Origin: Blasia pusilla
Taxonomy: Eukaryota; Marchantiophyta; Marchantiopsida; Blasiales
Assembly: GCA_050084515.1 (NCBI GenBank)
Contig: CM114273.1
Coordinates: forward strand, 14,818,001 to 14,882,000
DNA: 64,000 nucleotides
Reading direction: 5' to 3'
The position numbers were made by a program, and so were the translations under genes. Below are positions 1 through 11,455 of the stretch, piece after piece; within the stretch, counting starts at the first letter, position 1; every line of letters begins with the position of its first letter. The notes below the pieces were generated by a model that worked only from the letters and a program-made list of their open reading frames with translations, had not been told where the DNA came from and did not search any database.

Positions 1-160
1 GATGGAAGGTGGACGAATGGAGAGTAGGAGACTTTACAATGGATGAAAGACAAACGAAAAAAAAATAGACAATTAGAGGGAAAATGGATGGAGGATGGAA
101 GGAGGGACGACTGATGGATAGAACATGAATTGATAGAGGACCGAAAAATGGATGGAGGGA
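1..160. other. Purine-rich, GGAT/GGA-rich low-complexity leader
   Basis: The plus strand is rich in degenerate GGATGGA units and A runs. No coding potential is seen. It forms the left flank of the solo LTR that begins at 161, and its last five bases (156-160, AGGGA) are one copy of the target-site duplication. Confidence 0.6.
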
Positions 161-343
161 TGTAACTCTCCACCTCACGGAACCACTCTAGAGTTGCTCA
201 AAGGAAGAATGCCCCTCGAGGCCTCTCCTCTTCCTTTACATATCTCATGTATCTTGTCTTTTATCTTTTTGGTTGATTCTTTCCCACTTATGCGCTTCAT
301 GTCATAAATTCTAACTTAACTATGACTAAAAATGATGGTTATA
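161..343 (-). mobile_element. Solo LTR of a chromodomain Ty3-gypsy element
   Basis: The segment begins TGTAACTCTCC and ends GGTTATA on the plus strand, matching the LTR at 60171-60508 along its length, except that about 155 bp in the middle is missing. It is flanked by AGGGA at 156-160 and again at 344-348, a 5-bp target-site duplication typical of LTR retrotransposons. No internal element sequence is present, so it is a solo LTR left by LTR-LTR recombination, with an additional internal deletion. The outermost dinucleotide has decayed (TACA to TATA). Orientation is the same as the element at the right end of the window. Confidence 0.85.
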
Positions 344-540
344 AGGGACGGAGAACAGAAAAATGAAAAGAAAACAAATATTTTTGTTGATATGTTGGTA
401 ATTTATTAATGAATAAATGAATAACCAGATGTAGAATGTCGATCAGATACGCTTCCTACCCAATTAGTATCCGTGAATCCTTGTAATCGTAAACTCAGAG
501 AAGGTTCAAATTGAAGTCCGAACTGAACAAAGAATTTAAC

Positions 541-1640
541 CTACCGTATAATCCTCCTCACAATATTAAGATGAGGTTTTCCAAATGCTTGCATAAATTG
601 GCTCTCTAGGCCAACTACATAGCTCAAATCTGGGATGCTTATAGTCAAATGGATCAAACTTTCAACCATAGGCATGTACATATTAGAATCTACAAGCAAC
701 TCTCCTTCATCCACTCTTAGCTTCACACTCTGGTTCAACGATGTAGAGATTTGGTTACAAGCCGTCATACCATATTTTGAAAGCATGTGATGAGCAAATT
801 GTCCTTGTAGTAACCACATGCTCTCTCCAATCTTGATAAACTCAAGACCAAAGAAGTATTTGAGTTCTCCTAAGTCCTTCATATCAAATTCTGCCTATAA
901 TTTTAGCTTGACTTGTTGTACCATATCCTCATAATCCCAATAATCCAGAGGTTGTCAACATATAATAAAATGATAACCGTATGATCTTTTGCTCTCTAGA
1001 TATATAACGAAGAGTCACAATCACATATCCTAAAACCCAACTATTTGAGGACGTATGCAATCTTGCCTTACGGAGCACTTGGATCTTGTTTGAGCCTATA
1101 TAGAGCTTTCTTCAACCTGCATATGCAAAATAGAAACTCGGGATATTCATATCCAAATGGTTGATTCATATATACCTCCTCATATAGATCTCCATTCAAT
1201 AAGGCATTCTTGACGTCCATGTGATATAATATCTACTTCTTACTTACTCCAAGTGTAACCACTGTTCTCTTAGTCGACATATTTGCAAGAGGGCTAAATT
1301 TTCCTCATAATCGAAGCCATATTTTTGTGCATAGCCCTTAACCACCAATCTCGCTTTGTATCTGTTAAATGTACTATCTTCATTGCTCTTAATTTTGTAA
1401 ACCCATTTGCAACCAATAGCTTTCTTACCGGAAGGTCTATCAACCAGCTCTTAGGTCTGTTGATGTCTTAATGCAACAAGCTCTTCCTCCATAGCTATAG
1501 CTTCAATCCATTCGACTTTATTTGCAGCTTCTTCAAAACAACTCTACTCTTGTTCTTGAAGGGTTGTCATCATACATATGCATGATGTATCACAAGGAAA
1601 CCTTCATTTATGAATCTATGAACAGATGTGCGACTCTACT
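541..1640 (-). pseudogene. Copia reverse transcriptase (degenerate)
   Basis: Minus-strand translation in several frames gives the copia RT in order: an EEELVALRHQQT block, AIGCKWVYKIK, VVKGYAQKYGFDY, a YVDD-like block at about 945-965, and the thumb/connection region, of which the last 113 codons (541-882) are open (DLGELKYFFGLEF, GESMWLLQGQFAHHMLSKYG). The catalytic box reads YVDN, so the second metal-binding aspartate is lost. At least three frameshifts separate the blocks. The closest relative seen is the RT at 42571-43613 in this window. It is a relic with no expected activity. Confidence 0.85.
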
Positions 1641-1772
1641 TGATGTACGAAGTTGTTATTTAGAGTTAAATGCCTCTGATACATAACTGAAGCTTTGACT
1701 AGTATTAACAGACATAATACGTACTCTTCTCGTCCATGGACTCACAAATTTAACTGAAAAATCTAGGACCTC

Positions 1773-3165
1773 TCATAATTTTACGCTAGTACTTGAAAAA
1801 TTTGAAGACAATATTTTTTGGTTTATAGTCATATTCTCCCTCTCAACATATAATTTTAGAGGTATAATAGACTCAGATGGAGCATACCATGACTTAAGCT
1901 CATCAAAGACAACATCACAACTTGTAATAAGTTGCCTAAAGGATGGAATGTAGCACTTAAATCCCTTACTTTCATCAACATAGCCAATAAATACACATCT
2001 TGCAGATTTGGGATCTAATTTTTGACGTGTTTCAGAAAGGAACATGAATATAATAAATACAACCAAATACTTTCAGGAAGGAAAAATCAGGTTTACTTCC
2101 TATGAAGACTTTGAATGGAGCTTATCATGAACTCCTACTTTCGGAGTTTGGATGATTAAAAGATTGCACATGCTACAGCCTTTGCCAAATACACCTAAGG
2201 CATGTTCTTCTCATTAAGCATAACTCGTGTCGCCTCAGCAATATGTCTATTCTTCCTCTCAACCATTCTATTTTGTTGTGGAGTGTAACGACAAGGGACG
2301 TTGGATGCCATTCTAATGTAAATAATCATCAAAATCTATTGAAAGATACTCTCCTCCTCCATCACAATGCAATTTTAGAATGTATTATCCAGTCTGCTTC
2401 TCTACTAGAACTCTGAATATTTTGAACAATGAGAATACCTCTCATTTGGCTTTCAAAAAGTATACTCATATATACTTGGAGAAGTCATCAATAAATGAAA
2501 CAAAATACTGGCAACTACTAAGGCTATGTTGTGATGTTGTCTACACATCATTGTGAATAAACTCCAATATCTTGGATGCTTTTCTACCTTGGTTTGGAAA
2601 TGGAAATCTAGCTTGTTTTCCAAATTGTTTTTTAAACCTCTAACGTAGCATGAATTGCTAATTTAGGAAGTCTTTTTACTTTATTAGATGATGAAAGACT
2701 CTGTAATCTTTGAAGATAAATATGTACAATTCTATTATGCCACACATTCAAATCTGTGACTTGTTGGCCACTTTGACCATACATTTTTGTTTGAATCTTT
2801 CACAAAGAAACATCTATTTTGAATATTCTGGCAGATCTCGTTCCTTTGGCTATTATAGTATGATCATCGATTATTTCAATGAAACAACTATGTGTGTCAA
2901 ACTTCACTTGATAATATTGTTCTACTATTTGTCTTACGGGGATCAAGTTTCTTGCAATGATAGGAATATAAAGAACATTTCCAAGAGCACAAAGATCATC
3001 TGATGCTATTGGAACTTTATCTGTATGCGTGATTTGATGCTGAATGTCATCTCCTATGAGCACAATTGCACGATCTTTCATCGGCTCTATACTACCGAAC
3101 CATTTAGCTTAGAGGTCATGTAATTTGATGCACCACAGTCAATGAACCAATCTGGTGTCGAGTCT
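1773..3165 (-). pseudogene. Copia protease and integrase region (degenerate)
   Basis: From 3165 downward the minus strand encodes a retropepsin start with WFIDCGASNYMTS (the D-S/C-G-A catalytic motif). The rest of the protease follows (ORF 2800-3081, GNVLYIPIIARNLIPVRQ), then the integrase with a QNRMVERKNRHIAE stretch near 2260, and the integrase C-terminal block in the open frame 1773-2066 (PKSARCVFIGYVDESKGFKC). Frames change several times. Unlike the plus-strand relative at 40985-42350, this copy still has the catalytic protease aspartate, although the protein is broken elsewhere. Confidence 0.82.
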
Positions 3166-3324
3166 TTCTTAACCATTGCTCCCATGTGATGAGTCATGAC
3201 CAAGAGGTGCTAAGTTTCTGAATGTTGTTGTTCTTGGTACTGCCTTTGGTGTTGTTGCTCCACATAGTTTTCTTGCTGTAAGGCACATATTCTCATATCT
3301 GCCTTCTTCTTGAATCAAAACTTT

Positions 3325-4115
3325 CCATAGTGACCCTTTATCCCAGAATAATAGTAAGATCCAAGGACCCTCTACTACTAACCTCGACCCCAACGATTTC
3401 CACAATCACCACCTTGTGATTGTGTTTGGTACTGATTCGTAGTTGAATGAGTAATATTATATTGAGTGCCTCTTCCTCCATATGATATCCATCACGAGCA
3501 TGGAAGCTTCTACCACAACCCCTGCCTCTGTTTAATCCATAATCTGCAAATAACGCACTCTCTTGTAGACTAGACGAGCTACCGTTGCCTACAAGGTGCA
3601 TCTCTTCATTGATTAATAGTGGAACTAACTCTTGAAAGGTTGGATACTTCTCTCTTACAGAGATAGAAGTCTCAAAGGACTTGTAATCCTTCGGAAGGCC
3701 TTGAATAGTGAACAAAATCAGATCATCATCTTTTACGGTCACTCTAATGCTATTCAACTTATCAAAAATATGTTTGATATTCACAACATAATCATTCATG
3801 CTCCGCGATCCTTTCCTCACTTCGTTCAATTTTTGTTTCAATGGAAGATTTTTGGCCTTTGTAGATGTCTGGAACAACTTTTCCAAAGCATCCCAACTCT
3901 CCTTCGGAGTATCAACATCTTGAATGTGACGTATTATTGGCGAACTGATCGTTATTGAAATATAGTGGATTACTTGCCTTGCGCGTTTATTCCAAGAGCA
4001 AACATTCAAGTCTGTTGTGTCACCTCTAGCTTGGCCTCATCACCTATGACAAACTTCCATAATTCTTCACCCATAAGAAATTTTTTCTTGCAAAATTTCT
4101 AGACATTGTAATTCT
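3325..4115 (-). pseudogene. Copia gag (UBN2-type) with decayed zinc knuckle
   Basis: The open frame 3338-4009 encodes the retrotransposon gag/UBN2 core: the ALEKLFQTSTKAKNLPLKQK region, a VNIKHIFDKLNS helix and LPKDYKSFETSI. The start codon region lies upstream near 4100, beyond a frame break. The zinc knuckle, CNYCGIKGHYAKFC in the sister copy, reads with its cysteines replaced (YYYSGIKGHYGKF followed by a stop), so nucleic-acid binding is lost. The gene lies between the leader with its nested insertion and the protease. Confidence 0.85.
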
Positions 4116-4156
4116 GCTTATCTAGTTTCTCGCTTGTGATTCATGTTGAGGAATAC

Positions 4157-4910
4157 CAAGGTTGCACGGAAATAGACATGTCCTTGGGCATGCGCGGACC
4201 CCATTCAAACCCGCACTCAAGCCTACCCCAAGCTTGCCTCAGAGCCCGCCACGTAGACCCGGGCTCATCGAGCCCGCATCCACTGAATGGCCCGCAAGGC
4301 GGGCTCCAAGCGGGCAAGTGTGGGCTTCGGGCAGGCAAATTGGGGGCGAGAAAGTGCAGGATCTGGGCGGGCACATGTGGGCTCTCGATTGATTGGGCGG
4401 GGGCTCCGGATGGGCAAGTGTGGGCTTCGGGCAGGCAAATTGGGGGCGGGAAAGTGCGGGATCCGGGCGGGCACATATGGGCTCCCGATTGATTGGGCGC
4501 GGGCTCCAAGCAGACTCCATGCGGGCAGGCGCGGGCTCCAAGTGGGCAAGTGCGGGCTTAGGGCTTATTGGGCGCGGGCTTAGGGCGGGCAGGTGCGGAC
4601 TCCAAGCGGGCAAAGACGGGCACGGCGCGGGCAAGCGAGGGTTCCAAGCGGGCAGGCGCGGGCTCAAGGCCGGCATGCGGGCGCTATGGACCAAGATCCG
4701 CTCCACCGGACCAAATTTTGTGGGCCTCTAGCCCGCATGCGGGCTTAGAGCCGGCCTCGAGCCCGCACCCATTGCCTGCATTCAGCCCGCCCTAGGCCAA
4801 ACTGCGGGCCAGGAAATGGGTGTGGGCTCGGATGCGAGCCCGTGGCCCGATACCCGGGACCGCACAGACATGGATATATCCGTGGATACAAACTTTCTCC
4901 GTGTAAAACC
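4157..4910. mobile_element. Nested 754-bp GC-rich insertion with 11-bp target duplication
   Basis: The insertion interrupts the copia leader. TTGAGGAATAC occurs at 4146-4156 and again at 4911-4921. The related copia at 39166-44448 has one copy of this target (TTAAGGAATAC on its minus strand, near 40010), which serves as an empty site. The insert is very GC-rich and built from variants of GCGGGC/GGGCTC words. Its ends show an imperfect inverted similarity: GGTTGCACGGA near the left end, and GGTTTTACACGGAG read inward from the right end. It has no recognisable transposase. The 9-11 bp duplication class fits Mutator-like elements, but the GGGC-rich interior also recalls non-autonomous hAT elements (8-bp duplications). 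The class is left open. Confidence 0.75.
4312..4511. repeat. Two tandem 100-bp units inside the GC-rich insertion
   Basis: The unit beginning GGGCAAGTGTGGGCTTCGGG at 4312 recurs at 4412 with an exact 100-bp offset and only a handful of substitutions. Each unit contains a CGATTGATTGGGCG segment. The repeat produces long open frames in several phases on both strands; these are compositional artefacts. Confidence 0.85.
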
Positions 4911-5363
4911 TTGAGGAATACTCCATGCGGAATGATTTTACTCACCAAAATGTAATTTCAAGCTCTCCACTACTCCAATTGAAGCATAGATCACTCTTAA
5001 ATAGAGATCGAGATGAAATTTTCCAAAATTGATCAAGTGTATGAAAGAACTAGTCAAAATTGGCCTCTAGAGAGCAAACTACACAACTTATTTTCACTAA
5101 TTGCACCTTCTTACATTCAAACTACTAATGCAAGAGCTCAGAATGTTAGAATCCAGTGATTTTGGATGTGCTGGAAAGCTCTTCATGAGCTCTACAAAAT
5201 GGTTAAAAAATATTTAGGGTTTTTTTATCTAACTGATACGGACCTAAATGACTAATTCGATCGGGAAAGCTCTAAAAAAGCCTCCAAAGTTTTATCACCG
5301 TCAAAGCTCCACCTGAAATCTGCACCCATTGAGTTATGAAAAAAAATTCTTTCTCCCAAACTT

Positions 5364-5403
5364 CAGATGTCTAATGAGCTTGACTGAAACTTAGTTTTCA
5401 GTA
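5364..5403 (-). repeat. Remnant of the copia 5' LTR terminus
   Basis: These 40 bases are the reverse complement of the first 40 bases of the LTR at 39166 (TATTGAAGACTAAG there, TACTGAAAACTAAG here). They define the 5' terminus of the minus-strand copia at 5403. The join to leader sequence at about 5363 is a deletion breakpoint. Confidence 0.7.
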
Positions 5404-6255
5404 GTTGTAAACTATTGAAAATAGTTTTCTTACTCGAATGGTAAGAAAAATCTAAAGATGAAAAGTTAATTGTGAAACTAAGAATCTTTTCCCGAATGTT
5501 CAGATCTTTATGGATAGAAGGCCTCGTTTTGGTGGCTCGTAACGTTCCAATTTTTTGGGAGATTCATCGTTCACGGGACTTCCGTACATCGATACAACAG
5601 ATGCGTAAGGCTCACCCTCCTCATCGTTCATGGGATTTCCTCATCGACACGAGAGATGTGTAAGCCTCATCCCCTTCAATGATGCTCATCACTTTGTTAA
5701 TGGAACACTTTTACAGTTGTGGAATTGACCGTAAGGCTTAACCTGAAACTTTGTTGTGCCCTCTACTGCAGGTCCCGTAGTGACCCACCAACAGCTCACT
5801 AAACTCTGACATTCTACGTTTGTTATTACATTACGTTGTTCCTCTATAGTAGAGGAATTACTTGAGGCCCGGTTGTTTCAAGCCGGCCTGACCGGAAACA
5901 AATGCCTCTAGGATGACTCTTCTGGTAATGGAATCCCGGGCTGACAGTCATATGTCAAGTTTATTGGGTGCACCCAATACAGTCTGTTCATGCAGAGTCC
6001 TTCTGGAGCGTTAGAGCTTCCTTCATAGAGAAGGCAGGGCATATTGTTTGCGTTGTACTTGCATCACTCACTATATATGATTTCTATGATTATTTCGAGA
6101 GTCAGAGTAGTTTGGAACGAAGCCCGTGAGATCTACGAGAGAGGGGGCGTGCAATTTTGTTGTCCTAGCTTTGACCGACAGCTTCGGCTTATCTTTCCGA
6201 TTCATTCAAACATCTTCCCTGTTTCGCCATTCTGTAGCTATCTTATTCTCATTCA
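5404..6255. other. Intergenic; contains an imperfect 57-bp direct repeat
   Basis: No gene is recognised. The segment beginning TCATCGTTCACGGGACTTCC at 5564-5620 is followed directly by a diverged second copy at 5621-5674. The rest lies upstream of the ROCO-like relic and would include its former promoter. Confidence 0.5.
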
Positions 6256-9200
6256 ATGGCCAAGGAAAGAAAAGGTCTCTGGAACATCATGAGTGATACG
6301 GTAGAGAGGCTGGAGAAAGACCCTGCGCTGCGCTTCCACGACTTGCCTCTCGATGAACTTCTCGAGGCGACGGTACTTTCGATATTGGCAAAGCCGGAGA
6401 AACCGTGGACGGACAGATTGGTGTTTGAATGGTTGGGGAGGGCCCTATCGAGTAGAGTGTACGTGAACTTGCACGTATGCGGATTCATTGGCGAGAGTCA
6501 TCCAAAGATATGCGAAGGGTTTTCGCTTGTGTTGCAGAGCATTGCATCCTGGCACTTGCCCAACTTGGAAGAGTTTGACAAGTTCTTCTCCGTTGGTGTG
6601 ATAGGAGTGGGGTTGATCGACGAGGTTGCGGAGGCAGGGCACCTGTCAAAGTTGGAGTATCTTACTTTAGGGGAATTTGACGATGAGTGCTGCAAGGCCG
6701 TGGAGAATGCTGCACTGACAGGTCTTTTCCGCTCACTACTATCTCTCAAGCGGAATGGTGAGGATGGGAAGGATAGGCAGTTGAGTGATGAGGATATACA
6801 GGTCATGAAGGCCGGGTGCTTGTAGAAGCTCAGTTTCTCAAAATCATGCAGAGTGGAATGGGAGACAAGGGAGCGGAGTTGCTCAGAGTAGCGCAGAAGT
6901 CGAGAAACCTCAACATGAAAGCACTCAAATGCCTCCACCTAGGCAATCATCGCATTCAAGCAAAGGGCTTCCGTGCCTTAGCAGGCGCTCTTGAGGAAGG
7001 CTTTGTTCTGTCACTGAAATTTCCTCATCTGGATCCTAGGAATGGGGAATGGGGATGGTATGGGCCGTGCGTACGGTATTATGGATGGGAGGACATAGCT
7101 AGAGCCCTAGCATCAGTGCACCCGTTGCATCTTGAAGAACTCGACCTGCGCCGTGTAGGAGGACGCAATGCCGTAGCCAGAGCCTTAGCATTGCGTACGT
7201 TTCCTGATTTGAAAGAGATGAAGCTGTCATGGACGGAAATGGGTGACGGGGCCGTTTCCAACACCTTTATATAGCATCGATTTCCGAGATTAGAGCGGTT
7301 GAAGATGGAGCTGGAGAGTAACGATTTGGGAGAGGAGGCATGGGAGGCGCTCACGGCCGCGTTGGCATGACCCGTCAATCCAACTCCAACTTGAAAGTTC
7401 TCGACTTGGGAAGTCCGCCCAGTGAAGAAGCCGTTGTGAGGTTGGCCAAAGCGTTGGCAAAGAGCCAAAGCCACCTGCGAAAGTTACATACGGGTTCATC
7501 TAAAGGAAGAAGTTCATATTCGAGAAGAGGGTGCTGCGGCTCTTGAACACGCCTATGAAAAGAACCCCTACCTCACGGCCGACCTAGGCGTGAGTTGGCC
7601 ATAGGGCCCTCCATGGGAGAAGAATTGGAGAGGCTTTCGTGATCGGAACGACAGGAGACAGGCGGATCTTGAAGCGCTCGAAGGTGAGCAAAAAATTAAC
7701 GCCACGCACGGACGGGTATTTCTGTGTAAGGCGTCGAAGGTGGGAAAGACAACCCTCAGGAAGTCCTTGAGCAGAGATTCCTCGTGCTTCAGGATCCCCT
7801 TTCCAGACTCGATAGATAGAGTGTCTGTTCGAGAGCGCACTCGGGGCATAAGGGTCACCCAAATCAGGAATGAGAAGCTAAGCCTTGTCCTTTGGGACTT
7901 TTCTGGACATAAGTATCATCCTCTGCACGATACATTCTTCCCTGACTTGGCCTACATAGACAATGCGAACGCCACTTTGTTTGTGGTCGTTTGCAGAGCC
8001 AATGTTGAAACATGGGACGGCCTCCACTATGGGGATGGTCTGCTCTACTGGCTGTACATCATCGCTTTTAGCTCCGGGAAATGGCTGGAAAGAGTAAAGA
8101 GGAAAGTGTTGGTGGTGCTGAATCTTTTCATGGGTGTCCATTGTAGTAGATACGGGTGGTGGACCGATTGTCTCCGACATTGTGAGGACTACTTCAGTGA
8201 GCATCTAGACATCGAAATCGTACCTAGTGTATTCGATGTCAGAAGCCGGCCAGTAGCGAAGAGATGCGATAGGCGGTTGTTTGCGAAATCTCGTGAGTTG
8301 CTCAAAGGCAAGAAAATTCCCCAGGTCTTCTTACAAGTGCAGGAGCATTTGCAGAAATGGGGTCAAACCGATGCTACTTTCCCGGTTTATAACTGGAAGT
8401 ATGGAGACGGTCAGTTGTGTGGTCAAAGAATGTTCGACGTAACGACAATTGCAGCCCTTTTGCATCTGACTGAAGCCGGAATCGTCATCTAAGTTCCCGA
8501 GAATACTTCGAGAGACGGAGGGCTAACCGACACCAACATAACTGTGGTAAGTCCGGAATGGTTCTGCCCAGAAGTCGTAGGGCACTTGCTTTTATAGAAG
8601 GAAGTTCTCCTTCGCAACAAACTCGATTCAGCTTGCTGCATGACAATAGAGGTGTTCAAAACCTTCTATAAGAATATGACAACTGTGGCCATATTACTTC
8701 GCCTGGGTCTTTGTTTCAAAGTAGGCACAGACAAGATTTCCATCCCCTCTCTGGTTCCGGGAAAAATTCATCTACCCTCATGGTGGACAGACCCCGAACC
8801 CAAGCCCGATGGTTTGGTAGTGGGTTTTAGTTTGATGCGAGGGGATGCTAACATAACGCTAAAATCCTCTACTCTATTGGCAAGGCTCCAAGTGGAACTA
8901 GCCCAAGACACCGAAATCCGGAAATGAGTTTTGTGTTGGAAAGAAATTTGTGGCTTTCAAAGCTTTGGGAGTGAAAGTTCTTGTAGAATACGGGTCAATC
9001 AACCCCTATTCAATATTAGATCGTGTGGACATAATGGTAAAGCCCTCGAACCTTCCCTTCTTCTCCACTCGGCATCAGTGGGCGTTCCAAGTCAATTTTC
9101 CCGGCATGATAATTAATAAGCTCGACAGGATTAGAAGGAGCTCCTGTCCCGGCATGCTCTCTCGAAGGATACCCATGAAGCCTTGAAGTACTGCCGACGT

Positions 9201-10277
9201 GCATCCTTCCATGTCCGAGAGGATTCTCATCATCAAAGTGGAAGACATGAAGATGTAGTTGGGATCTCTAAAACCTGGGGAGTTAACGCTTTGGGAGATC
9301 GAAGGTGAGACAATCGCCAAAACAGATCTCTCAAGCACAGAGGATTGGAGAGACATATCGCAACACTTTTTTGCCACAAGAGAAAAAGCATGGGCCGAAT
9401 GTGACTTCATGGAGAAAAGGGGGGTGGCACTCGGAATTCAACCCAAAGTGCTCATCGAACCACTTGCCGAGTCCTCGTGGATGAGATCAGCAAGGCATCC
9501 TAGGATGCAGATGAGATTAGAGGTCATAGAAGATGAATTGGAGAGTTTGGCAAAGCCTATGGATAGAGTGTCATAAGAATTGCCGCGCCACAAGAATGAC
9601 GTTGAGAAGAAGAAGAACCAACTATGCGAATTGCAAGTGAGAAAGTCAGTACTCATCAACACACTCTCGGATATGAAGGAGAGCGTCGAAAACATCGTTC
9701 CTCGTTACGCATACCTAGCAGAGAGCAAAGATCAAATTAAAGCAAGTGGATGACGCTCAACCATGCAATGAAAAAATCATGTACATTGCATCTGTTGTGC
9801 GAAGCTCAATATGATGACGAGCGTCTCCACGAAGTGAAAGGCCAAAAGGGGTTGGTCATATCCCCCTTGAGCAATTGGGTGGAAAATTGTCTCCCCTGGT
9901 TGAAGAGGTCGATCACCCTGCTATGTGCAATCACTGATGTAGGTGGACCAGCCCTTCCTGGTTTGGGAGCTTTGGCACCGGCTGTCCTCAAGACAGCTTT
10001 GCAACCTGAGGACAAAGCAGTACATGAGGTCCAAGAAGCTAGCACGATTATCACCGATATTCAAGATTCCTTTGTTTCTAAATCTTGCGCTCCTGTGGCT
10101 GGCTCTAGTGGTCCCTCAGTTCAACCAGAGCCCGTGACAGGTCTTGCAAAGAGAGCCTTGGAAGAGCTGTTGGGAATTCTTACATCACGTCGATTTTTGG
10201 ATGATTTCAAGTTGAGGAGAGTGAGATTTCTAACTCCGAAGGCTACAAGATTAGATGATCGAAAATGTGTTGTTTGA
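6256..10277 (+). pseudogene. Broken ROCO-type gene (LRR-ROC-COR GTPase)
   Basis: ROCO proteins join leucine-rich repeats to a Ras-like ROC GTPase and a COR dimerisation domain. Here 6256-7470 encodes ribonuclease-inhibitor-type repeats (LEELDLRRVGGRNAVARALA, LKEMKLSWTEMGDGA). At 7710-8490 comes a ROC-like domain: a P-loop-like KASKVGKTTL whose first glycine is missing, a switch-like RTRGIRV, then WDFSGHKYHPLHD as the G3 motif, and LVVLNLFMG where NKxD is expected. The COR-like part follows in the same frame to 8927 (ILLRLGLCFKV, IHLPSWWTD), then a C-terminal region with coiled-coil-like stretches to 10277. Disruptions include stops at about 6823, 7273, 7602, 8490, 8598, 9184, 9255 and 9574, and several frame changes. 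Introns could account for a few of these, but not for stops inside collinear domains. Assignment to ROCO rests on domain order and motif shape. Confidence 0.65.
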
Positions 10278-10630
10278 ATATGCGATGAGTGCTACGGAAA
10301 ATATGCCAGGGAGAACAAGGTGGAAATGGTTTAGAGCCTGTCAGAACTCTCTCCTGGCAAGATTCTTCTCTCGTTAGGCAGGCGGATTCAAGTGTACCAC
10401 TTAGTGAGTTTCACAATCTACTTATGGATTCTACTCCTTTTTGTGACAGGTCTAGTTTACTCTAAGTAAAAAATTATGTTACGTAATTATATATATATCC
10501 ACTTTCTTATAAAATAAACCTCAAAAGAGGACAAAGAAAGTAATAACATCTCAAAAGAGGAGTCAAAAAATACATAGAAGAATGCAAAAAGAAAATGGCA
10601 ACTAGCCAGCGCAAACACCGACTCAATGAG
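10278..10630. other. Intergenic, AT-leaning
   Basis: A short stretch between two relics on opposite strands. It contains a repeated TCTCAAAAGAGGA-type word near 10510-10560 and no coding signal. Confidence 0.5.
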
Positions 10631-11455
10631 CTACACGATTGATAGTCTGAAACAAATCTGAAAAGAACACGAGTGGTTTGTCAGACATGAATGGACGAAG
10701 AGGCGAGCGATCCCCACCACCTCTGCACGACGTATCAATGCCGGGGCTTGTGCACGTTGTAAGGCCACTGAGATGCATTTCCAAAAATAAGTAGTAACTA
10801 CACAGAGAGAAGGACTACATGAAGGGGCAAGGTGATGATTCTCAAGGGACTGGTGAGTACATGTTTTCAAGAAAGTATCAAAAGACACATGTAAATGACC
10901 GAATACTTCTACTGCAAAAGGAATACATCCATCAGTCGCATGTCTCACAGCATAACTTAACTCCTTGATTGTTGCTGCAGCTTCGGCCGCCGAACCTTTG
11001 GTATGTGCGGCTCAACACACCAAGTGAGAACGTGTTGGACCAGCAACCACCACATCACCTAGCGTCCGGAATCCACCTCGAGACATAACAAGATCCACTT
11101 TCGGACGAGACGTTTCTTGTGTGGTTGAAGGTAGGACATGGAGTTGCTCTTGCCCAACGGTGTATCCTGCAATACAAGCCACCGATGCTACCCCCTCTCT
11201 AATGATATCATGTGTGGCCATTCGTTCTCCACCATATACACATCGGAGACTATGGATACCCTTGCCATCAATGGAATCCCCATATACACAATTCGGCACA
11301 CCTAACAGAGAAGGATGGGGAAGTCCAAGCCGTAACCGTAAAGCTATCGAGAATATACTTCGAGGAAGACGACACAATGGATAGTTCCTAAAGTTTCCAA
11401 TTTCTGATTGCCTTAGATGTATTTCATGCATGCACCTAAATTGACACCATTGCAA
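10631..11455 (-). pseudogene. C-terminal part of a plant RT-like (LINE-type) protein
   Basis: One reading frame runs from 11455 to 10631 on the minus strand, broken only by a TGA at 11014-11012. The CpG context would fit a CGA-to-TGA change. It contains ALRLRLGLPHPSLLGVPNC, CVYGDSIDGKGIHSLRC, GGERMATHDIIREGV and KVDLVMSRGGFRTLGDVVV, in that order. This order and spacing match a C-terminal domain common in plant proteins annotated as reverse-transcriptase-like: a Cys/His cluster followed by a D-x-V...D-V-V pattern resembling a PD-(D/E)XK nuclease fold. The RT domain itself is not recognisable upstream. The nuclease reading is an inference. Confidence 0.55.

Larger units (their letters stand above)
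412..5403 (-). mobile_element. Decayed Ty1-copia element, minus strand, truncated at both ends
   Basis: Reading the minus strand from 5403 gives a few tens of bases of 5' LTR, leader, gag, protease, integrase and reverse transcriptase. All are collinear with the copia element at 39166-44448 and belong to the same family. The 3' end stops at about 412, just after the start of RNase H (a VSDRHSTSGYSF-like stretch), so the rest of RNase H and the 3' LTR are missing. At the 5' end, LTR sequence 5364-5403 is joined straight to leader sequence, so most of the LTR and the primer binding site are deleted. A 754-bp GC-rich insertion (4157-4910) interrupts the leader. Many stops and frameshifts make it non-functional. 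Confidence 0.88.

Noticed and set aside
4136-4948. Many overlapping Pro/Arg/Gly-rich open frames on both strands
   Set aside because: They arise from the GC-rich tandem composition of the inserted element; open in nearly every phase, with no domain and no start context.
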